Of a stretch of DNA of 64,000 nucleotides, positions 9,071-17,304 are shown piece after piece (position 1 is the stretch's first letter; each line of letters begins with the position of its first letter). Origin of the DNA: Paraburkholderia sp. UYCP14C. GTDB lineage: Bacteria; Pseudomonadota; Gammaproteobacteria; Burkholderiales; Burkholderiaceae. Position numbers and translations under genes: made by a program. The stretch covers positions 18,967 to 82,966 of the forward strand of contig NZ_SELS01000038.1 in NCBI RefSeq assembly GCF_004197395.1. Direction: 5' to 3'. Below the pieces are notes generated by a model. The model did no database searches and had not been told where the DNA came from. It was given only the letters and a program-made list of their open reading frames with translations.

Positions 9071-10174
9071 ATGAGTCCCTCTGCCAAACCGCCCGATCAT
9101 GTACGCACCGTCGAAGTCCGGAAAGGTCAGGTAACCGAAGCGATGTCGCGCGAAGCGTTTCGAGAGCGCTTCATGGCTCGCTTCTACGATCCGGCCTTTC
9201 GCGCGGAAGACGAATCGCTCGCACGGCTCGAAGCGATCGCGTGGGACGCCTATTCGCACGGCCGCAAGGCGCCGGTGACGGAAAAGGCCGGCCCGGGATT
9301 CGCCGACCCGGACTACGATCTGTCGGTCGAATGGCGCGCGGCGAGCGAGCGGATCAAGGCGGCGCAAACGCGTCAGCGCGATCCAGCAACGCGTTCGCGC
9401 GTGCTCGTGATCAACGCGTCCTCGCGGAACGACTACACGTGCCCCGGCGAGATGTCGAAGAGCTTCCGGCTCGCGAAGATCGCGCAGCAGGCGCTCGAAC
9501 GCCGGTCTTGCGACGTCGATTTGCTTGATCTGTCGCGCCTGAACTCCGATCGCGATCTTCATATACATCCGTGCAAAGGCTGCGTGTCGACCGCGATGCC
9601 GCTGTGTCACTGGCCATGCAGCTGCTATCCGAACCACTCGCTCGGGCTTGTCAACGACTGGATGAACGACATCTACGAGCGCTTTGCGGCCTGTCACGGC
9701 GTGCTGATCGTGACGCCGGTCTACTGGTATCAGGTGTCCGCGCCGCTCAAGCTGATGATGGATCGGCTCGTGTGCGCCGACGGCGGCAATCCCGATCCCA
9801 CCTCAACGCACGGCAAGAAGCCGGACGAAGCAAAGCGTCTCGAACTGGCCGGCTGGGACTACCCGAAACATCTGGCGGGTCGCGCCTATGGCGTGGTCGT
9901 GCATGGCGACGTCGCCGGCATCGAGGACTCGCGCCGGGCGCTCGCCGACTGGCTCGAGTGGATGGGCTTCGTCGAATCGGGCGCGAAATCGCGGCTCGAT
10001 CGCTATATCGGCTATTACGAGCCCTATGCGACCAGCCATGAAACGCTCGATCGCGACGAGGACATGCAGCAGGAAGTCGCCAACGTAGCGGAAGCCGTCG
10101 CGACCTGCGTCGAGCAGATCCGTGGCGGGCGCAAGGAGCCGGACCACAACCTCGGCACCCCGCGCGCCAAATGA
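9071..10174 (+). CDS. Flavodoxin-like NAD(P)H-dependent FMN reductase family protein
   Basis: A 367-residue protein with a roughly 105-residue N-terminal extension of unknown role, then an NADPH-dependent FMN-reductase/flavodoxin-like domain. Visible motifs are RVLVINASSRNDYTCPGEMS (phosphate-binding loop of FMN), VTPVYWYQVSAPLKLMMDRL and VVHGDVAGIED. A Cys-rich stretch CKGCVSTAMPLCHWPCSCY lies between them. It is followed after 28 bp by the phosphatidylserine-decarboxylase-like gene, and the two probably form one transcript. The reaction is probably reduction of a quinone-like or small-molecule substrate; this is not established. Confidence 0.8.
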   Translation: MSPSAKPPDHVRTVEVRKGQVTEAMSREAFRERFMARFYDPAFRAEDESLARLEAIAWDAYSHGRKAPVTEKAGPGFADPDYDLSVEWRAASERIKAAQTRQRDPATRSRVLVINASSRNDYTCPGEMSKSFRLAKIAQQALERRSCDVDLLDLSRLNSDRDLHIHPCKGCVSTAMPLCHWPCSCYPNHSLGLVNDWMNDIYERFAACHGVLIVTPVYWYQVSAPLKLMMDRLVCADGGNPDPTSTHGKKPDEAKRLELAGWDYPKHLAGRAYGVVVHGDVAGIEDSRRALADWLEWMGFVESGAKSRLDRYIGYYEPYATSHETLDRDEDMQQEVANVAEAVATCVEQIRGGRKEPDHNLGTPRAK

Positions 10175-10202
10175 TCTGCAACTCACATAGGAAGGGCAAA
10201 GC

Positions 10203-11495
10203 ATGACGAACGGCGAAGCGACGAGCCCGCGCACGCAACGGCGCCGGCTCGGAGGATGGCTGCCGCGCGAGGAAGCTCATCTCGCGCGCTATCGGACAGA
10301 GCTGGCCGCTAAAGCGTGCGAACGTGCGCGCACAGCGCCACGCACGCGCGCCGTCGAAGAACTGGCGGCGCTGATCGAAGGCGATCCGGTGCTACGCATG
10401 GATATGACGCGGGCCATCATGCAGGCGCAGCAGGCGGGTTACGTGCTCGGCTACGCATCGGTCGACGAACTGATGACGATCTTCGATTACCTGATGACCT
10501 ACGCGCCGCCGTTCAGCGAATCCGATCTGATTCATTGTCCGTTGAATGCGGTGCTCGACTGGCCGATGTGCATGCCGTCCGGCTATGCACTGTTTCGCGA
10601 CCCGGCACTCAACGCGCAGCTCAAGCATGTGCTGAACTGCTGGTGCGGTTTCCTGAGCGGCCCGCATTCACGCGAGCATTTGAACACGTCGTCGCCCGAC
10701 GGCTGGTTCAGCCCCGAGGCCGATAAACGCATCGGCCTCGCGCAATTCGTCTGCGATCCCGAGCGGGCGTATTGGGGCTGCACGTCGTGGAACGATTTCT
10801 TCACTCGGCGCTTCCGTCCCGGCATGCGGCCCGTCGAGGAGCCGGACAACGACAGGTTGATCGTCAGCGCGTGCGAGGCGACGCCGTACAACGTGCAGCA
10901 CGGCGCGCAACTGCGCGACACGTTCTGGATCAAGTCGCAGCCGTATTCGCTGGAAGACATGCTGAGCTCGCGCGAGCGCGAACTGGCGCGGCGCTTCGAG
11001 GGCGGCTCGGTGTATCAGGCCTTTCTGAGCGCGTTCAACTATCATCGCTGGCATGCGCCGGTCAGTGGGGTGATCGCGCGCGCGTACGCGGTGGATGGCA
11101 GCTACTATTCGGACGCCGATAGCGAAGGCGAAGACCCGAGCGGGCTCAATGATTCGCAGGGCTACATCACCGCAGTGGCGGCGCGCGCGGTAATCGTGAT
11201 CGAATGCGACGATCCGGCGGTGGGGCAGGTGGCGTGCGTGTTCGTCGGCATGGCGGACGTATCGTCGTGCATCATCGAGGCGCCGCCTGGGCAGCGTGTC
11301 ACGAAAGGCGACGAACTGGGGTTTTTCCAGTACGGCGGATCGACCTGCTGCCTCGTGTTCGCGCCGGGCGTGATAGACCGCTTCGTCGTCGAACCACCTT
11401 TCGACGACAAACAGCCGCCGATCAAGGTCAACGCGGCCGTTGCGAGAGTCGCGTCACGCAACGCGTCGCCGTCAGCGTCGCAAAGCAACGGATAG
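10203..11495 (+). CDS. Phosphatidylserine decarboxylase-like enzyme
   Basis: A 430-residue protein with a roughly 170-residue N-terminal PSD-associated domain and a C-terminal decarboxylase domain. TSWNDFFTRRFRPGMRP at about 195-210 and FNYHRWHAPVSG are typical of the family. The self-cleavage site is YGGSTCCLVF, where Ser380 would become the pyruvoyl group (LGST in classical Psd). The N-terminal domain marks a subfamily often found beside secondary-metabolism genes rather than phospholipid housekeeping; that is family knowledge, and the substrate is unknown. An AGGAAGGG ribosome-binding site precedes ATG 10203. The last 20 residues are low-complexity. Confidence 0.85.
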   Translation: MTNGEATSPRTQRRRLGGWLPREEAHLARYRTELAAKACERARTAPRTRAVEELAALIEGDPVLRMDMTRAIMQAQQAGYVLGYASVDELMTIFDYLMTYAPPFSESDLIHCPLNAVLDWPMCMPSGYALFRDPALNAQLKHVLNCWCGFLSGPHSREHLNTSSPDGWFSPEADKRIGLAQFVCDPERAYWGCTSWNDFFTRRFRPGMRPVEEPDNDRLIVSACEATPYNVQHGAQLRDTFWIKSQPYSLEDMLSSRERELARRFEGGSVYQAFLSAFNYHRWHAPVSGVIARAYAVDGSYYSDADSEGEDPSGLNDSQGYITAVAARAVIVIECDDPAVGQVACVFVGMADVSSCIIEAPPGQRVTKGDELGFFQYGGSTCCLVFAPGVIDRFVVEPPFDDKQPPIKVNAAVARVASRNASPSASQSNG

Positions 11496-11523
11496 ACGCG
11501 TTGCGCTCCGCCGTGCGGCGGGT

Positions 11524-11735
11524 TCAACCGCGCAGCCGCGCGAAAATACTCAGCAGGTCTTCGAGAATCACCGGTTTTTCAGGTGGGCGTCGAAGCCCGC
11601 GTCTTCAGCCGCGCTGACGTCCGCCTGCTGGCCAAAGCCGCTGACCGCGATACAGATCACGGACTTCATCGCCGGCATGCCGCGGAGCTTGCCGATGAAC
11701 TCCATGCCATCCATGCCCGGCATGCCGATGTTGCG
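11524..11735 (-). pseudogene. Receiver-domain (response regulator) remnant, truncated and frameshifted
   Basis: Minus-strand codons spell the second half of a receiver domain: GMPGMDGMEFIGKLRGMPAM, then AVSGFGQQADVSAAEDAGFD, then AHLK. At about 11576 the frame breaks. After AHLK the original frame gives NR and a stop, but restoring one A gives KKPVILEDLLSIFARLRG and a stop at 11524, the normal conserved Lys-Pro end. The N-terminal half with the acidic pocket is missing; sequence left of NIGMPG is unrelated. It is a decayed fragment, not a functional regulator. Confidence 0.75.
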
Positions 11736-11760
11736 CTGCTGGCATCCTGAAGAGAAGAAC

Positions 11761-11790
11761 GGGAGGCCGCCCGCCCGGGCGGCCTCGCCG
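11761..11790 (-). terminator. Hairpin downstream of UBP zinc-finger gene
   Basis: Directly after the minus-strand stop is a GC-rich inverted repeat, GAGGCCGCCC pairing with GGGCGGCCTC. On the minus strand it is followed by CCGTTCTTCTCTT, a moderately T-rich tail. This fits a Rho-independent terminator of the redox operon. Confidence 0.55.
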
Positions 11791-12063
11791 TCAGGATTCA
11801 AGCTCACCCGCGACGATTTCGTCGCGATAGCACCAGATCCACGTTTCGCCGGGCTCGATTGAACGCACCAGCGGATGGCCGGTCGCGTGAAAATGCTTGC
11901 TTGCATGCCGGTTGGGCGACGAATCGCAGCAGCCGACGTGTCCGCAAGAAAGACAAAGCCTCAAATGTACCCACGGCTGGTTGAGCTTCACGCAGTCCTC
12001 GCAATAGTCGATGGACGTGTGGAGAATCCGGGCTTCGCCCAGGTGCGTGCAACCAGGCGTCAT
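11791..12063 (-). CDS. UBP-type zinc finger domain protein
   Basis: A 90-residue protein that is nearly all one ZnF-UBP domain: CTHLG at the start, CEDC at about 21-24, CLSCGHVGCCDSS and HASKHFHATGHPLV, ending ETWIWCYRDE. In eukaryotes this fold binds the free C-terminus of ubiquitin; bacterial copies are of unknown function. ATG at 12063 has GAGGAG upstream. It lies 55 bp downstream of the thioredoxin-reductase-like gene in the same direction. These two families recur as neighbours in proteobacteria, which suggests a shared redox or signalling role (inference). Confidence 0.88.
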   Translation of the reverse strand: MTPGCTHLGEARILHTSIDYCEDCVKLNQPWVHLRLCLSCGHVGCCDSSPNRHASKHFHATGHPLVRSIEPGETWIWCYRDEIVAGELES

Positions 12064-12118
12064 GATTGTGCTCCTCGGACAGGTGCGCGCAGACGCGCGC
12101 GGATCAAGGTTGCGCTTC

Positions 12119-13354
12119 TCAAGCGCTATTGAGGTAGCGATGTACCAGCGCCACAGCCATTGCCCCCTCGCCAACTGCCGACGCCACGCGTTTGATCGAC
12201 GCGTGACGCACGTCGCCCGCGGCGAATACGCCGGGCATGCTCGTTTCCAGATGCAGCGGCGCGCGGTCGAGCGGCCATTTCAGGTCCGTTCGATATTCCT
12301 GCAGATCGGGACCGGTCACGAGATAGCCGGCTTCATCGCGGACGATGCCGACCTCCTTCGCCCATTCGGTCTGCGGCACACCGCCAATGCAGACGAACAG
12401 CCAATTCGTTTTGACCGTGCGGGCCTGCGCGGTTCGCACATCGGTCAGCGTGATCTCCTGCAACACGTCGCTGCCTGCGAGGGCGGTAACTTCGACGCAC
12501 GTGCACACTTCAATGTTCGACGCCGATGTAATGCGATCCACCAGGTATTGTGACAACGTGTTCTTGAGCGATGCGTCACGCACGAGCATGAAGACGCGGT
12601 TGGCGGACTGCGAAAAATGCATGGCGGCCTGTCCCGCCGAATTGCCGCCGCCCACCACATATACGTCTTCGCCATGAATCAGCGCGGCCTCGCTCGCGCC
12701 GGCGCCGTAATAAAGGCCCGCGCCGAGAAAGCGCTCTTCACCTGCCAGTCCTAGCGTGCGATATGCCACGCCGGTCGCGCAGATGGACGTGCGCGCCGTG
12801 ATACGCGTGCCGTCTTCCAGATATACGATGCCCTGACCGGGCGGGAACTCCGCGCGCACGCCGGCGCGCGCGAGCAGGATTTCGGCGCCGAACTTAATGG
12901 CCTGGTCGCGCGCCCGTTCGGCGAGCTCCGCGCCGCTCACGCCCTGTGGAAAGCCCAGATAGTTCTCGATCCTGGAACTGCTGCCGGCCTGGCCGCCCAG
13001 TGCCCAGCGCTCCACGAGTACGGTCTGCAGCCCCTCCGATGCACCGTACACCGCGGCACTCAATCCCGCCGGTCCTGCGCCGTAGATCGCCAGATCGTAG
13101 GCCTCACGGGATGGACTCGCAAACCAGCCGAGCTTCTCGATGATTTGCCGGATGGTCGGACATTCGAGTCGCGTTCCGTCGTGGAAGACACAGACCGGCA
13201 GGCGCGAATCGGAAACGTGCTGCACATGCGCCAGTTCCCGAGCTTCCTTATCGCTGCGCAGTTCGATCCATTCGAACGGTATGTCGCAGCGATGCAGGAA
13301 GTCGCGTATCGCGTAGCCATTTGTGCTGCGCATGCGTCCATAGATCCTGACCAT
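12119..13354 (-). CDS. Thioredoxin reductase-like FAD/NAD(P)-dependent oxidoreductase lacking CxxC
   Basis: A 411-residue protein. Residues 1-85 look like a glutaredoxin/thioredoxin-fold domain (MVRIYGRMRSTNGYAIRDFL, SRLPVCVFHDGTRLECPT). From about 90 comes a TrxB-like flavoprotein: DLAIYGAGPAGLSAAVYGAS for FAD, GGQAGSSSRIENYLGFP, VYVVGGGNSAGQAAMHFS for NADPH, and PGVFAAGDVRHASIKRVASA. Bacterial TrxB has a redox-active CxxC between the NADPH motif and the C-terminal FAD motif; none is present. The N-terminal domain also lacks a CxxC. It may therefore reduce something other than thioredoxin, or act by hydride transfer only. ATG 13354 is chosen where homology begins. Confidence 0.85.
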   Translation of the reverse strand: MVRIYGRMRSTNGYAIRDFLHRCDIPFEWIELRSDKEARELAHVQHVSDSRLPVCVFHDGTRLECPTIRQIIEKLGWFASPSREAYDLAIYGAGPAGLSAAVYGASEGLQTVLVERWALGGQAGSSSRIENYLGFPQGVSGAELAERARDQAIKFGAEILLARAGVRAEFPPGQGIVYLEDGTRITARTSICATGVAYRTLGLAGEERFLGAGLYYGAGASEAALIHGEDVYVVGGGNSAGQAAMHFSQSANRVFMLVRDASLKNTLSQYLVDRITSASNIEVCTCVEVTALAGSDVLQEITLTDVRTAQARTVKTNWLFVCIGGVPQTEWAKEVGIVRDEAGYLVTGPDLQEYRTDLKWPLDRAPLHLETSMPGVFAAGDVRHASIKRVASAVGEGAMAVALVHRYLNSA

Positions 13355-13527
13355 GAAGATGCCACCTTTGAGGAGGTCACGACTTTGTTTCGTTTTCTCG
13401 CGCTTCACGAGCAGGCGGCCGCGCCACGAAAACGGCGGTTGGCCGTATTCTTGCACCGTAAGCGCATCGGAAGCTGGCGTCTTTCGCGAACCTGCCGGGT
13501 TTTGTTCGCTTTCTGCCGACGGCTCGA

Positions 13528-13767
13528 TCAGATCGGGTTTTGCAACGCTTCCAGCTTGTGATCGATAAATCGCGTGCCCCATTCGATGCCGTCGCGCACC
13601 GCCTCGCCCTGCGTCAGCCATTCAGGCTGAACCGTCTCCGGACGGAACTCGGCCACGGGGCTATCGGCATGGCGCACACTGACCTTCGCCTGCCACGCGC
13701 CGTAGGCATTCTGCTGCGGCTGTAGCGCGATCTCGTAGCCTCGATGCTCGAACACGTGCGTTTGCAT
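13528..13767 (-). CDS. Small protein of unknown function
   Basis: A 79-residue soluble protein starting MQTHVFEHRGYEIALQPQQN at ATG 13767 and ending in KLEALQNPI. Its composition is balanced and acidic near the C-terminus, with no signal peptide or membrane helix. The sequence reads as a genuine gene (no low complexity, fills the gap between two annotated genes, same direction as its neighbours). I do not recognise a family with confidence. It lies in a block of redox genes. Confidence 0.6.
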   Translation of the reverse strand: MQTHVFEHRGYEIALQPQQNAYGAWQAKVSVRHADSPVAEFRPETVQPEWLTQGEAVRDGIEWGTRFIDHKLEALQNPI

Positions 13768-13794
13768 GAGCGGCTCCGGTTGGGTATCAAGGCG

Positions 13795-14037
13795 TCAATC
13801 GGGAAGCACGAACTCGGTACGCATGTCTTCGATCACTTTCTGGACATGATGTACGTAATCGGCGCCGGGGTCATTGAGCGGCACCAGGTTCCAGTTGCGG
13901 CCGGATGCGTCCGGCGGATGCCGCTCCGGTAACGGTATGCGCACGCGCAAAGCTCCCGGCACGTCAGCGGCGATTTTCGCCATGCGGTTCTGCAGTTCGT
14001 CGCGAATCTGCTCAGCGGTTCGAACGGTCTTCGACAT
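13795..14037 (-). CDS. Small protein of unknown function
   Basis: An 80-residue protein, MSKTVRTAEQIRDELQNRMA at the start, then a Pro/Asn-rich middle (PLPERHPPDASGRNW) and a C-terminal helix ending EDMRTEFVLPD. ATG 14037 is preceded by a very strong GGGAGGAAG site, which rules out the longer upstream frame. It sits between the Old Yellow Enzyme gene and the 79-residue gene with short gaps, so it is likely co-transcribed. No family recognised. Confidence 0.65.
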   Translation of the reverse strand: MSKTVRTAEQIRDELQNRMAKIAADVPGALRVRIPLPERHPPDASGRNWNLVPLNDPGADYVHHVQKVIEDMRTEFVLPD

Positions 14038-14102
14038 CGGTTCTTCCTCCCTCGGTCGCACGTCCGGGTGGTTATTGAACGGATAGCTCGCGGTGGGCCA
14101 CG

Positions 14103-15317
14103 CTATCTCCACCGCCCATCGATGACGGACCGTGGGGCCTCCCCGCGCTCTTGCGCGAGCGACGGATAGTCGGTATACCCGCGCTCGCCGCCTCCATAGA
14201 ACGTGGACGGATCGGGCGAATTGAGCGGAGCGTGCAACCGCAAGCGTTCCGGGAGGTCGGGATTGGCGATGAACAACCGTCCGAACGCGATCAGGTCCGC
14301 CTTGCCGTCCTCGAGCCATCTTTCCGCACTGCCGCCGTCAAATCCGCCCGCGACCATCAGCACGCCGCGATAGGCGCGGCGGATCATCTCGCTCATGCGT
14401 TTCGCTCGCTCCGTGAAGGCGACATCCTCACCGGTCGCCGCCAGCGCGGGATTGACGATGTGCAAATAAGCCAGCCCGTATCGATTGAGCTTCTCGATAA
14501 CGTAGGAGAAAGTCGCCTCGGGGTCGTCGTCATGCATGTCGTTGAAGGCGCCGAGAGGGGACAGCCGTACGCCGACCTTTTCCGGCCCCCACACCTCGCA
14601 AACCGTTTCGATCACCTCGAAAAGCAGCTTGGCCCGACGCTCGATCGATCCGCCGTATTCATCGGTGCGGCGGTTCGTGCCGGACAACAGAAACTGGTCG
14701 AGCAGATACCCGTTCGCCGCGTGCACTTCGACGCCGTCCATACCGGCCGCCTTTGCGTTGCGCGCACCCCTGAAGTATTGGCGCACGAGATACGGCATCT
14801 CTTCGACCTGCAGGGCGCGAGGCGTGACGCAGGGCGCGACGACACCTTCGCCGCGCTCGTTCTCGATGAACGCCTCCGCTTTCGGCCGGACCGCAGAGGG
14901 CGCGACGGGCAGCATTTCATCGGGCTGCAACGAGGGGTGCGATATGCGTCCGACGTGCCAGAGCTGCATGAACATCAGTCCGCCCGCCTCGTGCACGGCG
15001 TCGGTCACGAGCCGCCAGCCCTCGACCTGCTCGCGACTATGGATGCCGGGCGTCCAGGCATAGCCCTGTCCTTGCATCGACACCTGCGTCGCCTCGCTGA
15101 TGATGAGCGCGGCCGCCGCGCGTTGCGCGTAATAGCAGGCGTTGAGTTGCGACGGTATGCTGCCTGGCCGGCTCGCGCGCGAACGCGTCAGCGGCGCCAT
15201 CACGACACGATGACGCAGGTCGTGCGGTCCCACCCTGATGGGTTCGAAAAGCTTGTGCAGCCGGACTTGCTCGTCGTGCTGCCCGGCTTCTGCGGGCGCG
15301 ATTTCCGTATCAGGCAT
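14103..15317 (-). CDS. Old Yellow Enzyme family alkene reductase (NemA-like)
   Basis: A 404-residue FMN-dependent NADH:flavin oxidoreductase. LHKLFEPIRVGPHDLRHRVV, MAPLTRSRAS and LWHVGRISHPSLQP are typical, and the substrate-binding pair is His199/Asn202 in EVHAANGYLLDQFL. NRRTDEYGGSIERRAKL and AFGRLFIANPDLPERL complete the barrel. Members reduce activated C=C bonds and nitro compounds, often in electrophile defence. It is transcribed away from the LysR gene at 15625. No upstream TetR-type nemR repressor is visible. Confidence 0.92.
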   Translation of the reverse strand: MPDTEIAPAEAGQHDEQVRLHKLFEPIRVGPHDLRHRVVMAPLTRSRASRPGSIPSQLNACYYAQRAAAALIISEATQVSMQGQGYAWTPGIHSREQVEGWRLVTDAVHEAGGLMFMQLWHVGRISHPSLQPDEMLPVAPSAVRPKAEAFIENERGEGVVAPCVTPRALQVEEMPYLVRQYFRGARNAKAAGMDGVEVHAANGYLLDQFLLSGTNRRTDEYGGSIERRAKLLFEVIETVCEVWGPEKVGVRLSPLGAFNDMHDDDPEATFSYVIEKLNRYGLAYLHIVNPALAATGEDVAFTERAKRMSEMIRRAYRGVLMVAGGFDGGSAERWLEDGKADLIAFGRLFIANPDLPERLRLHAPLNSPDPSTFYGGGERGYTDYPSLAQERGEAPRSVIDGRWR

Positions 15318-15624
15318 AGATTCGCTCCTTGTGTTTTCAACTCGGCCCGAAAGGTGCTACTTTCGACGCGTCGAAGCGTCGGCGCCAAATGAGATCGACA
15401 GGATCCCGCTCTGTGGCCAGTCTAGCCATGGCCCGCGCGCGCTTCTTTCCAGTTTCTGCTCAGCTGTGTCACGATTCTGCGGTTACCCGGTCAGTCGAAC
15501 TGACCGCGTTTGGCGATGAGCAAGCGGTGATCCGCATCGCGTGGGTTAGCCATACCACGCCCACCTCATGAAAGACGGTGCGCGGTACTATCTTCGTCGG
15601 CCCGTCACGTATACGCCATGTCCC
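15318..15624. promoter_or_regulatory. Divergent promoter region with two palindromes
   Basis: A 307-bp gap between the Old Yellow Enzyme and a LysR gene. It holds a 14-bp perfect palindrome TTCGACGCGTCGAA at 15362-15375. It also holds an inverted repeat at 15488-15506, CGGTCAGT-cga-ACTGACCG, with 8-bp arms and a 3-nt spacer. Either may be a regulator site; the second lies about 120 bp before the LysR start and could be an autoregulatory site. Confidence 0.5.
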
Positions 15625-16545
15625 ATGGAACTGAAGCAGATCCAGTACTTCATCGCGCTTTTCGAAGAAGGCACCGTCACGCGCGCCGCCAGGCGGCTCA
15701 ACATCGCGCAACCGGCGCTCAGCATGCAGATCGCCAAGCTCGAAACGGAGATTCGGCAGAAGCTCTTCGAGCGGGGGCCGCACGGCATGGCGCCGACCGA
15801 AGCCGCGCGGTTGATGTACCGCCTTTACACGCCGATCATGCGCGACATCGATCACGCACGCGAACACCTGAGCCGTCGCGATGTCATCGTGACGGGCCGC
15901 GTGTCGCTGGGAATGGTGTCGTCGGAGGCGCAGAGCGTATTGCCCGAATCGCTCGCCCGATTCGATGCGCTTTTCCCGCAAGTCGAAGTCTCCGTCGCCG
16001 ATGGCTTCAGCGCGCAGCTGATCGACGCTGTCGAATCGGGCCGGCTCGATGCCGCCATCATCAACAAGCCGCGCGGACGGCTGACGCTCCACGTAGAGCC
16101 GTTGTTGGTCGAGGAAATGGTGCTGGTGACGAGCGTGGAGCACGGCCCAAAGCTGCCCGACGAGATCGATCTCACGCAGCAGTCGGACATCGAATTCGTG
16201 TTGCCCACGCGCCGCAACGGCCTGCGCGGCGCGCTCGATGCCGCGCTGATGGCGGCTGACGTCGTCATCAAGCCGAAGTTCGAGATCGATCTGCTCAGCA
16301 CCATCGTGCAGTTCGTCGAGCAGAGCGGTGTCGCGACCATCCTGCCGCGCGTCGTCGTGCAGGCGAAAGTGGAGGAAGGGCGCTTGCGCGCACGCACGAT
16401 AGCGTCGCCGCCGATCGTGCGCCACATCATTCAGGTCACGCATCCGAAGCGGCCGATCGGACCGGCCGCCCAGGCGCTCATCACGATTATCACTGATGAG
16501 ATAAAGCGCGTGACGACGGGTGTTTTGGGGAAACAGGCGCCTTAG
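15625..16545 (+). CDS. hmfR: LysR-family regulator, hmf-type furan catabolism
   Basis: A 306-residue LysR regulator. The N-terminal helix-turn-helix MELKQIQYFIALFEEGTVTR with AARRLNIAQPALSMQIAKLE is followed by the effector domain. It is closely similar along its length to the LysR at 29672 (for example QPALSMQIAKLE, AAIINKPR and FVLPTRRNGLRG versus LVLPTKRHGLRG), so the two are paralogues bracketing the hmf operon. Known hmf clusters carry two LysR genes, hmfR1 and hmfR2. Which is which cannot be decided here. ATG 15625 is chosen because homology begins exactly there. Its 3' end overlaps the convergent hydroxylase gene by 4 bp. Confidence 0.85.
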   Translation: MELKQIQYFIALFEEGTVTRAARRLNIAQPALSMQIAKLETEIRQKLFERGPHGMAPTEAARLMYRLYTPIMRDIDHAREHLSRRDVIVTGRVSLGMVSSEAQSVLPESLARFDALFPQVEVSVADGFSAQLIDAVESGRLDAAIINKPRGRLTLHVEPLLVEEMVLVTSVEHGPKLPDEIDLTQQSDIEFVLPTRRNGLRGALDAALMAADVVIKPKFEIDLLSTIVQFVEQSGVATILPRVVVQAKVEEGRLRARTIASPPIVRHIIQVTHPKRPIGPAAQALITIITDEIKRVTTGVLGKQAP

Positions 16546-17243
16546 CGGCCGCGTTCCAACTGTTCGCGCGCACGGCTCGGAACGTCGCTTCGCGTGCCGA
16601 ACAGCGTGTCGCAGATCGGGAACGTGAGGTTAAAGTTCTGTGTCGCCATCACTTCGGGATCGTGGTGTGTGGCGTGCAGGCGCCGCACCGTGTTGACGAG
16701 CGGAACGCGGTCGAGCAACGGGCTGTCGGTGACGTGTGAGAGCGTATGTAGGCCCTCGTACATCAGAAAGTACGCCGCCATCGTGAGCAGCGCGACGTAA
16801 CCTGCGTTGCGGGAGAATACGAACCCGATCACGAGCGCGAACGGCACGGCCGCCAGCACGAACGCAACCGGCGCAAAAGGCGGAAACAGCAGCGCGCGCC
16901 AGTGACGGTGGCCCTTGTATTCAAGCGTCACATGCGTGAAGAACCGGTGATGGACCGCGCAATGGCGCTTGTAGATCATGCTGAAATACTTCGTCGGACG
17001 ATGCAGCACGTAGCGGTGCGCCGCCCATTCCGCCCAGTTGCCGAACAGAAAGAGCGGAATGACCGCCAGCCATTCGGCAAGCGTCGGTGCATGAAGCTGC
17101 ATCAGGCAATACACGATCACGCCGCCGGTGAAGAGTAATGTGAAGCCGAGGTGCATTTCGCCGCGATACCACCATGGCGTGGCATTGACATACTCGTCAC
17201 GGAACTTGTAGGAACGCGCACGAACGTCTTCTTCGTATTTCAT
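16542..17243 (-). CDS. Fatty acid hydroxylase/sterol desaturase superfamily membrane protein
   Basis: A 233-residue integral membrane di-iron enzyme. The histidine boxes are HRYVLH, HCAVHHRFF, HTLSH and HATHHD, with hydrophobic segments around residues 33-70 and 120-165. Relatives hydroxylate or desaturate lipids, sterols or carotenoids. It is the last gene of the long hmf-like operon, 61 bp after the transporter gene. Such an enzyme is not part of the described furan pathway, so its role here is open: it might modify a hydrophobic substrate, or alter the membrane under furan stress (both inference). Confidence 0.85.
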   Translation of the reverse strand: MKYEEDVRARSYKFRDEYVNATPWWYRGEMHLGFTLLFTGGVIVYCLMQLHAPTLAEWLAVIPLFLFGNWAEWAAHRYVLHRPTKYFSMIYKRHCAVHHRFFTHVTLEYKGHRHWRALLFPPFAPVAFVLAAVPFALVIGFVFSRNAGYVALLTMAAYFLMYEGLHTLSHVTDSPLLDRVPLVNTVRRLHATHHDPEVMATQNFNLTFPICDTLFGTRSDVPSRAREQLERGR

Positions 17244-17304
17244 CGATGTCTCCGGCTATAGTGAAGGCGTGCGCCCGTTGGCGTCCGCCGTTACGTCCAA
17301 TGAC

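Noticed and set aside
11568-11906. A 112-codon minus-strand frame taken as an intact gene.
   Set aside because: Only its second half is receiver-like, the first half is antisense to the zinc-finger region, and the true C-terminus is in another frame, so I annotated the remnant instead.
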